A stretch of DNA of 64,000 nt from NCBI RefSeq assembly GCF_000024865.1, contig NC_013595.1:2666001-2730000 (forward strand), read 5' to 3'. The first letter of the stretch is position 1; every line of letters begins with the position of its first letter. The notes under the pieces were generated by a model. That model was given only the letters and a program-made list of their open reading frames with translations, had not been told where the DNA came from and ran no database searches. Below, piece after piece: positions 24,239 through 31,702 of the stretch. Both the position numbers and the translations under genes were made by a program. The DNA is from Streptosporangium roseum DSM 43021 (GTDB taxonomy: Bacteria > Actinomycetota > Actinomycetes > Streptosporangiales > Streptosporangiaceae).

Positions 24239-24265
24239 ATATCATCTACGTATGTATATCATCTG
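24239..24265. promoter_or_regulatory. Likely MarR operator
   Basis: ATATCATCT occurs at 24239-24247 and again at 24256-24264, flanking TACGTA. This AT-rich block in an otherwise GC-rich sequence lies between the DinB and MarR starts and is the obvious binding site for the MarR protein. Confidence 0.5.
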
Positions 24266-24287
24266 TCAATGCGTATAGGGTGATGCC

Positions 24288-24725
24288 GTGACCGATCGTC
24301 CCGACCTCGCCGCGATGATCAGCCCGCTGAGCCGGGCGCTCATCGACGCCGAGCTGCCCGTGCTGCACGAGCACGGCCTGTCGATGTGGGCCTACTCGGT
24401 CCTGCTCGCGCTGGACGAACGGCCGTTGCGGACCCAGGCCGCGCTCGCGGAGGCCATCGGCGCGGACAAGACCCGCATCATCGGATTCCTCGACGACCTT
24501 CAGCGGAAAGGTCTCATCGAGCGGACCCCCGACCCCGCCGACCGGCGCGCCCGCGTCCTGTCGTTGACCGCCGAGGGCCGCCGCGTACGCGACTCCGCGC
24601 AGGCGGGCATCCGGCGCAAGGAAGAACGCCTGCTGGCGCGCCTCTCCCCCGAGGACCGGCGCGGTTTCCTGCGCGCCCTACGGGCGCTCGCCGCCCTGCC
24701 CCCCGAAGAGATCGCCGGCGCCTGA
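24288..24725 (+). CDS. MarR-family transcriptional regulator
   Basis: This 145-residue winged-helix protein has its recognition helix in TQAALAEAIGADKTRIIGFLDDLQRKGLIER (about 47-77) and the D-P-A-D-R-R-A-R-V-L-S-L-T wing (about 80-92), both typical of MarR. A GTG start is used. Divergence from the DinB-like gene with shared AT-rich repeats suggests a local repressor responding to a small ligand. Confidence 0.88.
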   Translation: MTDRPDLAAMISPLSRALIDAELPVLHEHGLSMWAYSVLLALDERPLRTQAALAEAIGADKTRIIGFLDDLQRKGLIERTPDPADRRARVLSLTAEGRRVRDSAQAGIRRKEERLLARLSPEDRRGFLRALRALAALPPEEIAGA

Positions 24726-24843
24726 CCTCGGCGAGGAGTACGCCCTGGTCGAGCCGGTGGAGCGGTTCGATGTCCCGGCGGTCAGATCAACGGATGTGGT
24801 GTACGGGTTCCGCCGGTAACGGACGACGGTAAGGGCCCCCGTT

Positions 24844-24867
24844 CGCCTCCACTCCGCTCCGGAGGCG
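24844..24867. terminator. Hairpin between convergent MarR and GNAT genes
   Basis: CGCCTCC (24844-24850) pairs with GGAGGCG (24861-24867) around a 10-base loop. It could serve both convergent transcripts. Confidence 0.4.
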
Positions 24868-24989
24868 TCCATTCATGCGGAGCCGTACCGGCTCGCCGCG
24901 GAAGCGGCGCGACACCGTGACCGCGTGCCGGAACGGGTCAAGGCCCGGCCGGAGAGCCACGGACCCGCGGCGAGCTCTTCAGGAGGGGG

Positions 24990-25487
24990 CTACTCGGAGC
25001 GCCAGACGACCTCGCCGTCCATCCGGGCGTCGGTCGGCACGAGGCCGAGGCGGCGGGCCAGGGCCGAGGAGGCGGTGTGGTCGGGGTGGATCGTCGCGAC
25101 GATGTCGGTGACGCCGTGCTCCCTGAGCCAGGAGAGGAGGGCGAGCGCGGCCTCGCCGGCGATCCCCCTGCCCTGCCAGGGGGTGCCGACGACCCAGGCC
25201 ATGGACGCCCGGCCGGCGGCCACGGTGGCCTGGACGTAGCCGACCAGGCGATCCGGACCCTCCAGGCGGATCACCCAGTTGAGCCAGGCGTCGTCACCGC
25301 CGGGCGGCGGCCCGGCGACCATGCGGGTGTAGCGGTTGCGCAACTGCTCGGCGGTCGCGGGGGAGCCGCCGATGAAGGTGTGGAGGGCCGGGTCGGAGAG
25401 TGCCTCGGCCATCTCGGCGGCGTGCTCCACCGCCAGCGGTTCGAGCGTGAGCCGAGGGGTCCAGATCGGTCCGGTGTCCATCGTCAT
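24990..25487 (-). CDS. GNAT-family N-acetyltransferase
   Basis: This 165-residue RimJ/RimL-like acetyltransferase has strand L-x-L-E-P-L near residue 14 and the acetyl-CoA loop at about 109-118 (GTPWQGRGIAGEA, the Q-x-x-G-x-A/G motif). The C-terminal S-S-A-L-A-R-R-L-G-L is the usual N-x-x-S-x-x-L-x-x-x-L-G-F equivalent. The start is ATG 25487 (MTMDTGP). The open frame beyond it reads through a non-coding tandem repeat and is not supported. Substrate unknown. Confidence 0.82.
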   Translation of the reverse strand: MTMDTGPIWTPRLTLEPLAVEHAAEMAEALSDPALHTFIGGSPATAEQLRNRYTRMVAGPPPGGDDAWLNWVIRLEGPDRLVGYVQATVAAGRASMAWVVGTPWQGRGIAGEAALALLSWLREHGVTDIVATIHPDHTASSALARRLGLVPTDARMDGEVVWRSE

Positions 25488-25489
25488 AG

Positions 25490-25691
25490 CGTCCCATGGT
25501 CGGCTGCCACAGTGAGGGTGTCCCATATCGGCTTTTATGGTCAAGATGCCCCGTGGTCGGCCTCCGTGGTCACGGCGTCTCGTGGTCGGCTGCCACAGTG
25601 AGGGCGTCCCATGGTCGGCTTCTACGGTCACGGCGTCCCGTGACCGGTTTCCACGCCCATGACGTCCCGTGGTCAGTCGCGGGTGACGGCC
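25490..25691. repeat. Seven-copy 29-bp tandem array overlapping a stop codon
   Basis: Imperfect units of 29 bp (one of 28) begin at 25490, 25519, 25547, 25576, 25605, 25634 and 25663. The consensus is CGTCCCRTGGTCGGC followed by a more variable half that often ends GGTCACGG. The last copy contains the TGA (25673-25675) and final codons of the ROK gene. The array fills the gap between ROK and the GNAT start. Confidence 0.9.
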
Positions 25692-26860
25692 TGGTCGACG
25701 GTGCCGGGGGCCAGGGCGTGTTCGATGACCATCACGGCCGCGCCGATCACCCCCGCCCGGTCGCTGAGCTCGCTGGCGGTGATCGTCAGGTGCTGGGTGG
25801 CGAGGGGCAGCGAGCGGCTGTAGATGACCTCGCGGAGGCCGGCGAGTATCTGCTCGCCGGCCTCGGCGATGTCGCCGCCGACCACGATCACCGAGGGGTT
25901 GAAGAAGTTGACGATCGAGGCGAGGACGTCGCCGATCTCGCGGCCCGCCTGGCGGATGAGCTGGACGGCCTGGGTGTTGCCGCCGCGCACCAGGCGGACC
26001 ACGTCGCGGCTGTCGGCGGCCTCCACTCCGTCGGCGGACAGGCGGGCGGACATGGCCGCGCCGCTGGCGACGGCCTCCAGGCAGCCGAGGTTGCCGCAGC
26101 GGCAGACGATGTCGGTGGCCGAGGCCACCTGGATGTGGCCGATGTCGCCGGCCGCGCCCTGGGCGCCCCGGTGCAGGTGGCGGTCACTGATGATGCCGCA
26201 GCCGATGCCGGTGCCGATCTTGACGAAGATGAGGTGGTCGGCCTCGGGGCGGGCGGCCCAGTGCTCGCCCAGCGCCATGATGTTGACGTCGTTGTCGACG
26301 AGCACGGGTGCGCCGAAGCGCTCGCCGAGCCACTCGGGGACGGGGAAACCGTCCCAGCCCGGCATTATCGGCGGATTGACCGGCCGTCCCGAGCTGTGCT
26401 CGACCGGGCCGGGCAGGCCGACGCCGATGCCGCAGATCTGGTCCCGGGTGTGGCCGGTCTCGGCGAGCATCTCCTCGAAGGTGTGCTGGAGCCAGGTGAG
26501 CGTCTCGACGGGGCCGCGGTCTATCGGCACCTCGTCCGCGCGCTCGGCGAGCACCTCGGTGCCCAGATCGGTGATCGCCACCCGGGCGTGGGTGGCCCCG
26601 AGGTCGGCGGCGAGGGCGATGCGGGCGCCGCGGTTGAAGGTGAAGGCGACGGCGGGACGGCCTCCCGAGGAGATGGCCTCCTCGGTCGGGACGATCCACT
26701 GCTGGCTGAGCAGCGCGTCGAGCCGCTGCCCGAGGGTGGACCGTGCCAGTCCGGTCAGTTGCACCAACTCGGCCCGGGTCCGGGCCTGACCATCGCGCAG
26801 GATCTTCAGAAGCGCCCCCGCGCCGGCGATTGAACCGTTCGCTTCGCTCAGCATGCGCAC
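25673..26860 (-). CDS. ROK-family transcriptional regulator
   Basis: This 395-residue protein has an N-terminal winged HTH (about 15-62, with L-T-G-L-A-R-S-T-L-G-Q-R) and a ROK sugar-kinase-like domain (about 80-390). The latter shows the D-L-G-A-T-H phosphate loop, V-D-N-D near 200 and the zinc motif C-R-C-G-N-L-G-C-L-E near 265. Such proteins are NagC/XylR-like repressors released by a sugar. The GTG at 26860 follows GAGGAG by about 7 bases. A perfect AAAGAT-N4-ATCTTT dyad lies 66 bp upstream. Its targets may include itself and, possibly, the sugar-acid genes beyond the intergenic region. Confidence 0.88.
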   Translation of the reverse strand: MRMLSEANGSIAGAGALLKILRDGQARTRAELVQLTGLARSTLGQRLDALLSQQWIVPTEEAISSGGRPAVAFTFNRGARIALAADLGATHARVAITDLGTEVLAERADEVPIDRGPVETLTWLQHTFEEMLAETGHTRDQICGIGVGLPGPVEHSSGRPVNPPIMPGWDGFPVPEWLGERFGAPVLVDNDVNIMALGEHWAARPEADHLIFVKIGTGIGCGIISDRHLHRGAQGAAGDIGHIQVASATDIVCRCGNLGCLEAVASGAAMSARLSADGVEAADSRDVVRLVRGGNTQAVQLIRQAGREIGDVLASIVNFFNPSVIVVGGDIAEAGEQILAGLREVIYSRSLPLATQHLTITASELSDRAGVIGAAVMVIEHALAPGTVDQAVTRD

Positions 26861-26925
26861 AGTCAACACTCCTCGTTTCCACCACGTCAAAGCGACTTAC
26901 GCTCATTCATCGCTTCATTATGACT

Positions 26926-26941
26926 AAAGATTGCGATCTTT
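26926..26941. promoter_or_regulatory. Probable ROK operator
   Basis: AAAGAT-TGCG-ATCTTT is a perfect 6-bp dyad in a locally AT-rich stretch 66 bp before the ROK start. ROK repressors commonly bind AT-rich dyads with a GC centre. Confidence 0.5.
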
Positions 26942-27270
26942 TGCCTGATCATCGCCATAAACGCCTCATCGGCACCTGGAAACGTGGCGGGAGCCGGAGC
27001 GTCGCCGGCGGATCGGATCCGAGTAGGCGTCGCCGGAACAGGGGATCCGGCGGCGGCCGTACGGCAGGCCGGGTGAGCTGGTCGCGCACGTGCAGGGCCT
27101 GACCAGGCCCCTGCGCGGTCCGGATTCTTCGCCGACCTCGCGCGGACGACCCTGCGCGGGCGACAACCGGCCCGGATCCGATGGGCGGATCCCCGTGACG
27201 TGCGGGCCTGCGCGCCGAGCGCGCGGGTCCGTCTGCGGATGCGCCGGCCTTCAGGAGAAACCCTCCTTGA

Positions 27271-27342
27271 GGTCCGATCAATATCCTGCTTTGGCGGGTA
27301 AGGCTTGTCGAACGGGCTCCATGTCGGTTGAATGATCGGACC
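27271..27342. promoter_or_regulatory. Inverted pair of FadR/GntR-type half-sites
   Basis: GGTCCGATCA (27271-27280) and its exact complement TGATCGGACC (27333-27342) lie 52 bp apart, the second 20 bp before the amidohydrolase start. Each resembles the T-GGT-N3-ACC-A pattern of FCD-type GntR regulators, and such a regulator is encoded at 28280-29008. Confidence 0.5.
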
Positions 27343-27361
27343 AATCGCCCGGGGGAGAGCC

Positions 27362-28195
27362 ATGATCGACGCGCATCACCATGTCTGGGACCTGTCCGTG
27401 CGGGACCAGGACTGGATCACCGGTCCCGAGCTGGCTCCGCTGCGGCGGAACTTCGGCGTCGAGGACCTGCCGGCGGCCGCCTCCGGGGTGACGGCCACGG
27501 TGCTCGTGCAGACGATCACCGTGCCGGAGGAGACGCCGGAGTTCCTGGCCCTGGCCGAGGCGCACGACCTGATCGCGGCGGTGGTCGGCTGGACCGACCT
27601 GACCGCCCCCTCGGCGGCCGACGACCTCGACGCGCTGCGGGCCGTGCCGGGCGGCCGCTACCTGCGCGGCATCCGGCACCAGGTGCAGGGCGAGGCCGAC
27701 CCGCGCTGGCTCTGCCGGGAGGACGTGCGGCGCGGCCTCGCGGCGGTCGGGCGGGCCGGGCTCGTCTACGAGCTGCTCACTCTCCCGCACCAGCTCCCCG
27801 CCGCGATCGAGACCGCGGCCGCGCTGCCCGATCTCGCCTTCGTGCTCGACCACTGCTCCAAGCCGCCGGTCGCCTCGGGGGTGCTGGAGCCGTGGGCCAC
27901 GCTGGTCCGCGAGCTGGCCGCCCGTCCGAACGTCACGTGCAAGCTGTCCGGCCTCCTCACCGAGGCGGACTGGGACGGCTGGACGGCCGGGGACCTGCGG
28001 CCCTACGTCGACGTGGTGCTGGAGGCCTTCGGGCCGGAGCGGGTCATGTTCGGCTCCGACTGGCCGGTCTGCCTGCTCGCCGCGCCATACGAGAGCGTGC
28101 TGGAGACCACCCGCTCGCTCACCGCGCACCTGTCGGAGGCCGAGCGCGAGGAGGTGTTCGGCGGGGTGGCCGCCCGCGTCTACGGCATCGCCTGA
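27362..28195 (+). CDS. Amidohydrolase-2 family lactonase-like enzyme
   Basis: This 277-residue TIM-barrel protein of COG3618 (L-fuconolactonase/4-sulfomuconolactonase type) has the H-x-H metal motif in DAHHHVWDL (3-11), the mid-barrel L-D-H-C-S-K-P-P (about 162-169), and the C-terminal G-S-D-W-P-V-C (about 231-237), whose Asp is the catalytic base. ATG 27362 has GGGGGAG 5 bases before it. Family members hydrolyse sugar lactones. The FadR-type sites in its promoter suggest co-control with the ABC/Nan operon by the adjacent GntR protein. Confidence 0.82.
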   Translation: MIDAHHHVWDLSVRDQDWITGPELAPLRRNFGVEDLPAAASGVTATVLVQTITVPEETPEFLALAEAHDLIAAVVGWTDLTAPSAADDLDALRAVPGGRYLRGIRHQVQGEADPRWLCREDVRRGLAAVGRAGLVYELLTLPHQLPAAIETAAALPDLAFVLDHCSKPPVASGVLEPWATLVRELAARPNVTCKLSGLLTEADWDGWTAGDLRPYVDVVLEAFGPERVMFGSDWPVCLLAAPYESVLETTRSLTAHLSEAEREEVFGGVAARVYGIA

Positions 28196-28279
28196 GCCAC
28201 CCGCGCGGTCCGGGCCCGCCGGCGTGTACGGGGTGCCACCCGGCCTGCCCGGTGTGTACGGCCCTGCCCGGCCGGCCGT

Positions 28280-29008
28280 TCAGCGTCCGGGACCCTCCTG
28301 GAGGCGCCGGCGGACCGGGGCGTAGTGGGCCTCGATGGCCCGGGTGAACGCGGTGACGTCTCCGGCGGAGACCGCCGCGACGATCGCGTGGTGCGCCTCG
28401 ACGGTCTCCCGCACCGACTCGGGGCTGGTGTCCAGCGTGTGGGCGACGATGGCGTGGACGTCCCAGAACGCGGCGGTGAGCTGGGTGATCAGCTCGTTGC
28501 CCAGCGGCTCCATGAGCAGCAGGTGGAACTCGCGGTCCTGATCGATGAAGGACTCGCCGCGGGCCGCGCGCTCGGCCATCTGGTCGGCGAGGTCGAGCAG
28601 CTCGCCGTGGATGCCGTCGTCGAAGGCGGCGAGGATGGGACCGGCGAGCCCCTGCTCTATCGTCTGGCGGACCTGGACCAGCTCGGAGAGCACCCGGAAG
28701 TCGTCGGACCGGCTGAGCAGCCCCCGGAAGGTCAGGCTCTCGACGAGCGCGGCGAGTGACAGCCGTCCGACGTAGGTGCCGTGCCCGTGGCGCACCTCGA
28801 CGATGTCGAGGGCGGTGAGGGTCTTGATCGCCTCGCGGACGCTGGAGCGGCTGGCTCCCACGGCGGCGCACAGCTCCGCCTCGGTGGGCAGGGGATCGCC
28901 GGGTCCCAGGCGGTTCTGCAAGATGTACTGCTTGATGCGCTCCGCCACCTCATGCTGGCGCAACATCACGCCGCGTGACCCTCGCGAGATGGACTCGATC
29001 TCGACCAA
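28280..29008 (-). CDS. FCD-type GntR regulator of the sialic-acid-type operon
   Basis: This 242-residue protein has an N-terminal GntR HTH (about 18-80; PLPTEAELCAAVGASRSSVREAIKTL) and a C-terminal FCD helical effector domain (about 100-235) whose metal/ligand histidines lie in DREFHLLL and EAHHAIVAAV. The start is taken as TTG 29008 with AAGGG 7 bases before it. Divergence from the SBP-ABC-nan genes and the position of the ATCAGAC/TGAT dyad between them make it the likely local repressor, functionally a NanR counterpart. This is inferred from context. Confidence 0.85.
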   Translation of the reverse strand: MVEIESISRGSRGVMLRQHEVAERIKQYILQNRLGPGDPLPTEAELCAAVGASRSSVREAIKTLTALDIVEVRHGHGTYVGRLSLAALVESLTFRGLLSRSDDFRVLSELVQVRQTIEQGLAGPILAAFDDGIHGELLDLADQMAERAARGESFIDQDREFHLLLMEPLGNELITQLTAAFWDVHAIVAHTLDTSPESVRETVEAHHAIVAAVSAGDVTAFTRAIEAHYAPVRRRLQEGPGR

Positions 29009-29056
29009 CCTCTTGCCCTTTCTTGGTGGGGCCGTCTACATTCCAACCTTATCGGC

Positions 29057-29080
29057 ATCAGACATCAGACGTCATATGAT
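29057..29080. promoter_or_regulatory. Candidate GntR operator between regulator and ABC operon
   Basis: The direct repeat ATCAGAC-ATCAGAC (29057-29070) leads into GTCATATGAT, giving outer dyad arms ATCA (29064) and TGAT (29077). It sits in the 126-bp divergent gap, AT-rich relative to its surroundings. Confidence 0.45.
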
Positions 29081-29134
29081 TGCCGAAAACACCCCCCGGT
29101 CTCTGTAACGGCCCTGATCAAAGGAGTGGACGAC

Positions 29135-30727
29135 GTGCCCCACCTCTCCGCCGCACCCATGAACCGTCGCGGTTTCCTGCAGTTCGTCGGGGCCGTGAGC
29201 GCCGCCACCGCCTTCACCGGCTCGCTGGCCGCCTGCTCCGGTCCGGAGTCCACCACGGGCCCCGCGCCGGCGGCCGCGGCGGACACGATCGAGGCGGGCA
29301 TCTCCTACGCCCTGTCGACCGGCTTCGATCCGATGACCTCCTCCGGCGCGACGCCGGTCGCCGCCAACATGCACGTCTTCGAGGCGCTGTTCGACCTCGA
29401 CCCGGTGACCCGCGAGTCCTACGCCGCGCTGGCCGCGCGCGACCTGGAGAAGGTGGACGACACGACCTACAAGGTCGCGCTCCGCGACGGCGCGACCTTC
29501 CATGACGGCTCCGCCGTGACGGCCGGCGACGTGGCCTTCAGCTTCCAGCGCGTGATGGACCCGGCCAACGCCTCGCTCATGGTGCAGTTCATCCCGTTCG
29601 TCGAGAGCGTCACCGCCGCCGACGCCAAGACCGTCGAGATCAAGCTCAAGTACGCCTTCCCGCTGCTCAAGGAGCGGCTCGCGGTCGTCAAGATCGTGCC
29701 CAAGGCCCTCGTCGAGAAGGACAAGACCGCCTTCGACGCCAAGCCCGTCGGTTCCGGCCCCTACAGGCTGGTCGAGGCGACCAAGGAAGACAAGATCGTC
29801 TTCGAGCGGTGGGACAAGTACAACGGCACCCGCCCGGCCAAGGTCAAGAACATGGTCTGGCGGCTGCTGTCCGACTCCTCGGCCCGCGTCACCGCGCTGG
29901 AGTCGGGCCGGGTGGCGGCGATCGAGGACGTCCCCTACATCGACGTGCAGAAGGTCGGCCAGAAGCACAAGCTTGAGGCCGCGCAGTCCTTCGGCCTGCT
30001 CTTCCTCATGTTCAACTGCGCCGAGAAGCCCTTCGACGACAAGCGCGTGCGCCAGGCGCTGCACTACGCCATCGACACCGACAAGGTGATCCAGACGGCG
30101 ATGCTCGGCAACGCCGCCGCGGCCACGGGTTACGTGCAGGAGACCCATCCGGCCTACGCCAAGGCCTCGACCGTCTACGGCTACGACCCGGACAAGGCCA
30201 AGGCGCTGCTGAAGGAGGCCGGCGTCTCCGGCCTGAACGTCACCATGGTGACCACCGACACCGGCTGGGTGAAGGACGCCGTCCCGGTCATCAAGGAGGG
30301 CTGGGACGCCGTCGGCGTGACCACCACCCTCGACATCGGCCAGTCCGGCGGCCAGTACACCAACAAGGTCGACCCCGGCAAGTTCCAGATCCTGGTGGCG
30401 CCCGGCGACCCGTCGGTCTTCGGAAACGACATGGACCTGCTGCTCCGCTGGTTCTTCGACGGCCTCTGGCCGCAGAAGCGGTTCCGCTGGGACGGCACCA
30501 AGGAGGCGGGGAAGGTCCTGGGGCTGCTCGACGAGGCGGCGAAGACCGGCGACGCGGCGGAGCAGAAGAAGCTGTGGGCGGAGGCGGTCGACGTCATCGC
30601 CGAGGAGGCGCCGCTCTACCCGATCCTGCACCGCAAGCTGCCCACCGCCTGGAACGACAAGAAGCTGACCGGCTTCAGGCCCATCCCCACGACGGGCCTG
30701 TCGTTCCTCGACGTCGGCCTCGCCTGA
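29135..30727 (+). CDS. Peptide-type ABC transporter substrate-binding lipoprotein
   Basis: This 530-residue SBP_bac_5 (cluster C) binding protein starts at GTG 29135 behind AAAGGAG. The signal carries a twin-arginine motif (N-R-R-G-F-L-Q-F, 10-17) and a lipobox L-A-A-C at 31-34, so it is probably Tat-exported and lipid-anchored. The mature part has typical family blocks (YKVALRDGATFHDGSAVTAGDV; DDKRVRQALHYAID). It is first gene of an operon ending in nanA/K/E-like genes. SatA of Haemophilus is a precedent for a peptide-type binding protein that carries sialic acid. Confidence 0.88.
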   Translation: MPHLSAAPMNRRGFLQFVGAVSAATAFTGSLAACSGPESTTGPAPAAAADTIEAGISYALSTGFDPMTSSGATPVAANMHVFEALFDLDPVTRESYAALAARDLEKVDDTTYKVALRDGATFHDGSAVTAGDVAFSFQRVMDPANASLMVQFIPFVESVTAADAKTVEIKLKYAFPLLKERLAVVKIVPKALVEKDKTAFDAKPVGSGPYRLVEATKEDKIVFERWDKYNGTRPAKVKNMVWRLLSDSSARVTALESGRVAAIEDVPYIDVQKVGQKHKLEAAQSFGLLFLMFNCAEKPFDDKRVRQALHYAIDTDKVIQTAMLGNAAAATGYVQETHPAYAKASTVYGYDPDKAKALLKEAGVSGLNVTMVTTDTGWVKDAVPVIKEGWDAVGVTTTLDIGQSGGQYTNKVDPGKFQILVAPGDPSVFGNDMDLLLRWFFDGLWPQKRFRWDGTKEAGKVLGLLDEAAKTGDAAEQKKLWAEAVDVIAEEAPLYPILHRKLPTAWNDKKLTGFRPIPTTGLSFLDVGLA

Positions 30728-30751
30728 TCCCTCCGCGACGAGAAAGACACC

Positions 30752-31702
30752 ATGTTCGCGTTCCTACGACTGGCCGCGAGACGGCTGGTGACCCTGCCGC
30801 TCATGCTCGCCGGGGTCACCCTGCTCGTCTTCGTCGTCCTCCAGTTCTCGCCAAACGACCCGGCGTACAACGCCCTCGGCGAAAGCGCGAGCGAGCAGGC
30901 GCGCGCGGCCTACGCGGCGGCTCACGGGCTGGACGACCCGCTGCCGGTGCGCTACGTGCGGTTCCTGGGGCAGCTCGTCCAGGGTGACCTGGGATACACC
31001 GCTCCGCCCGCCGCGCCGGTGGTCGACCGCATCGTCACGGCCTTCCCGCTGACCATGCAGCTCACCCTGCTGGCCCTCGTGCTCGCGGTCGCCCTCGCCC
31101 TCGGTCTCGGCACCGTCGGCGCCCTCTACCGCGACCGCTGGCCGGACCAGGTGACCCGCCTGGTCTCCATCGCGGGTGTGGCGGTGCCGTCGTTCTGGCT
31201 GGGGATCCTGCTCATCCAGGAGTTCGCGCTCGGCGTCGAGCTGTTCCCGACCGGCGGCTACGTCAACCCCGCCGACTCCCTCACCGGGTGGCTGCGCTCG
31301 CTCGCGCTGCCGGCGATCGCGACCGCCGTACCGGTGGCGGCCTCGCTGGCGCGGCTGGTGCGCACCTCGATGGTCGAGGAGATGGACCGCGACTACGTCC
31401 GTACCGCCACCGGCAACGGCCTGCCCCGGTCGGTCGTCATCCGCGGCGCGCTGCGCAACGCGCTCATCACCCCGCTGACCGTGCTCGGACTCCGCGTGGG
31501 CTACCTGCTGAGCGGCGCCGTGGTCATCGAGACGATCTTCGACCTGCCCGGCATGGGCAAGCTCATCCTCGACGGCGTCACCAATGGTGACGTCGCCCTG
31601 GTCCAGGGGTCGGTGCTGACGATCGCGGTGTCGTTCCTCGTGGTGAATCTCATCGTCGACCTGCTCTATCTCCTCGTCAATCCGCGGATCCGGGTGGTAT
31701 GA
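30752..31702 (+). CDS. ABC transporter permease (DppB-like)
   Basis: This 316-residue BPD_transp_1 permease has about six helices. The DppB-type N-terminus (RRLVTLPLMLAGVTLLVFVV) is followed by the NDPA loop, and the EAA coupling helix lies near 209-228 (E-E-M-D-R-D-Y-V-R-T-A). It forms the translocation pore with the permease half of the next gene. The start lies 24 bases after the binding-protein stop, and its stop overlaps the next start (ATGA). Confidence 0.9.
   Translation: MFAFLRLAARRLVTLPLMLAGVTLLVFVVLQFSPNDPAYNALGESASEQARAAYAAAHGLDDPLPVRYVRFLGQLVQGDLGYTAPPAAPVVDRIVTAFPLTMQLTLLALVLAVALALGLGTVGALYRDRWPDQVTRLVSIAGVAVPSFWLGILLIQEFALGVELFPTGGYVNPADSLTGWLRSLALPAIATAVPVAASLARLVRTSMVEEMDRDYVRTATGNGLPRSVVIRGALRNALITPLTVLGLRVGYLLSGAVVIETIFDLPGMGKLILDGVTNGDVALVQGSVLTIAVSFLVVNLIVDLLYLLVNPRIRVV

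Larger units (their letters stand above)
26861..27361. other. 500-bp divergent intergenic region with two candidate operators
   Basis: No protein-coding frame here looks real; the minus-strand frames are arginine/proline-rich shadows. The region has an AT-rich block near the ROK start with a dyad (26926-26941) and an inverted pair of FadR-type sites before the amidohydrolase (27271-27342). Confidence 0.55.

Noticed and set aside
20724..24245. Minus-strand open frame of 1173 codons
   Set aside because: It is an antisense shadow of the GT9, epimerase, peptidase and DinB genes. It runs across several unrelated genes and has no domain, and its arginine/proline/valine-rich composition is that of high-GC antisense frames.
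25488..25631. N-terminal extension of the GNAT protein to 213 residues
   Set aside because: These codons lie entirely in the 29-bp tandem array and show no family similarity; ATG 25487 begins at the conserved acetyltransferase strand.
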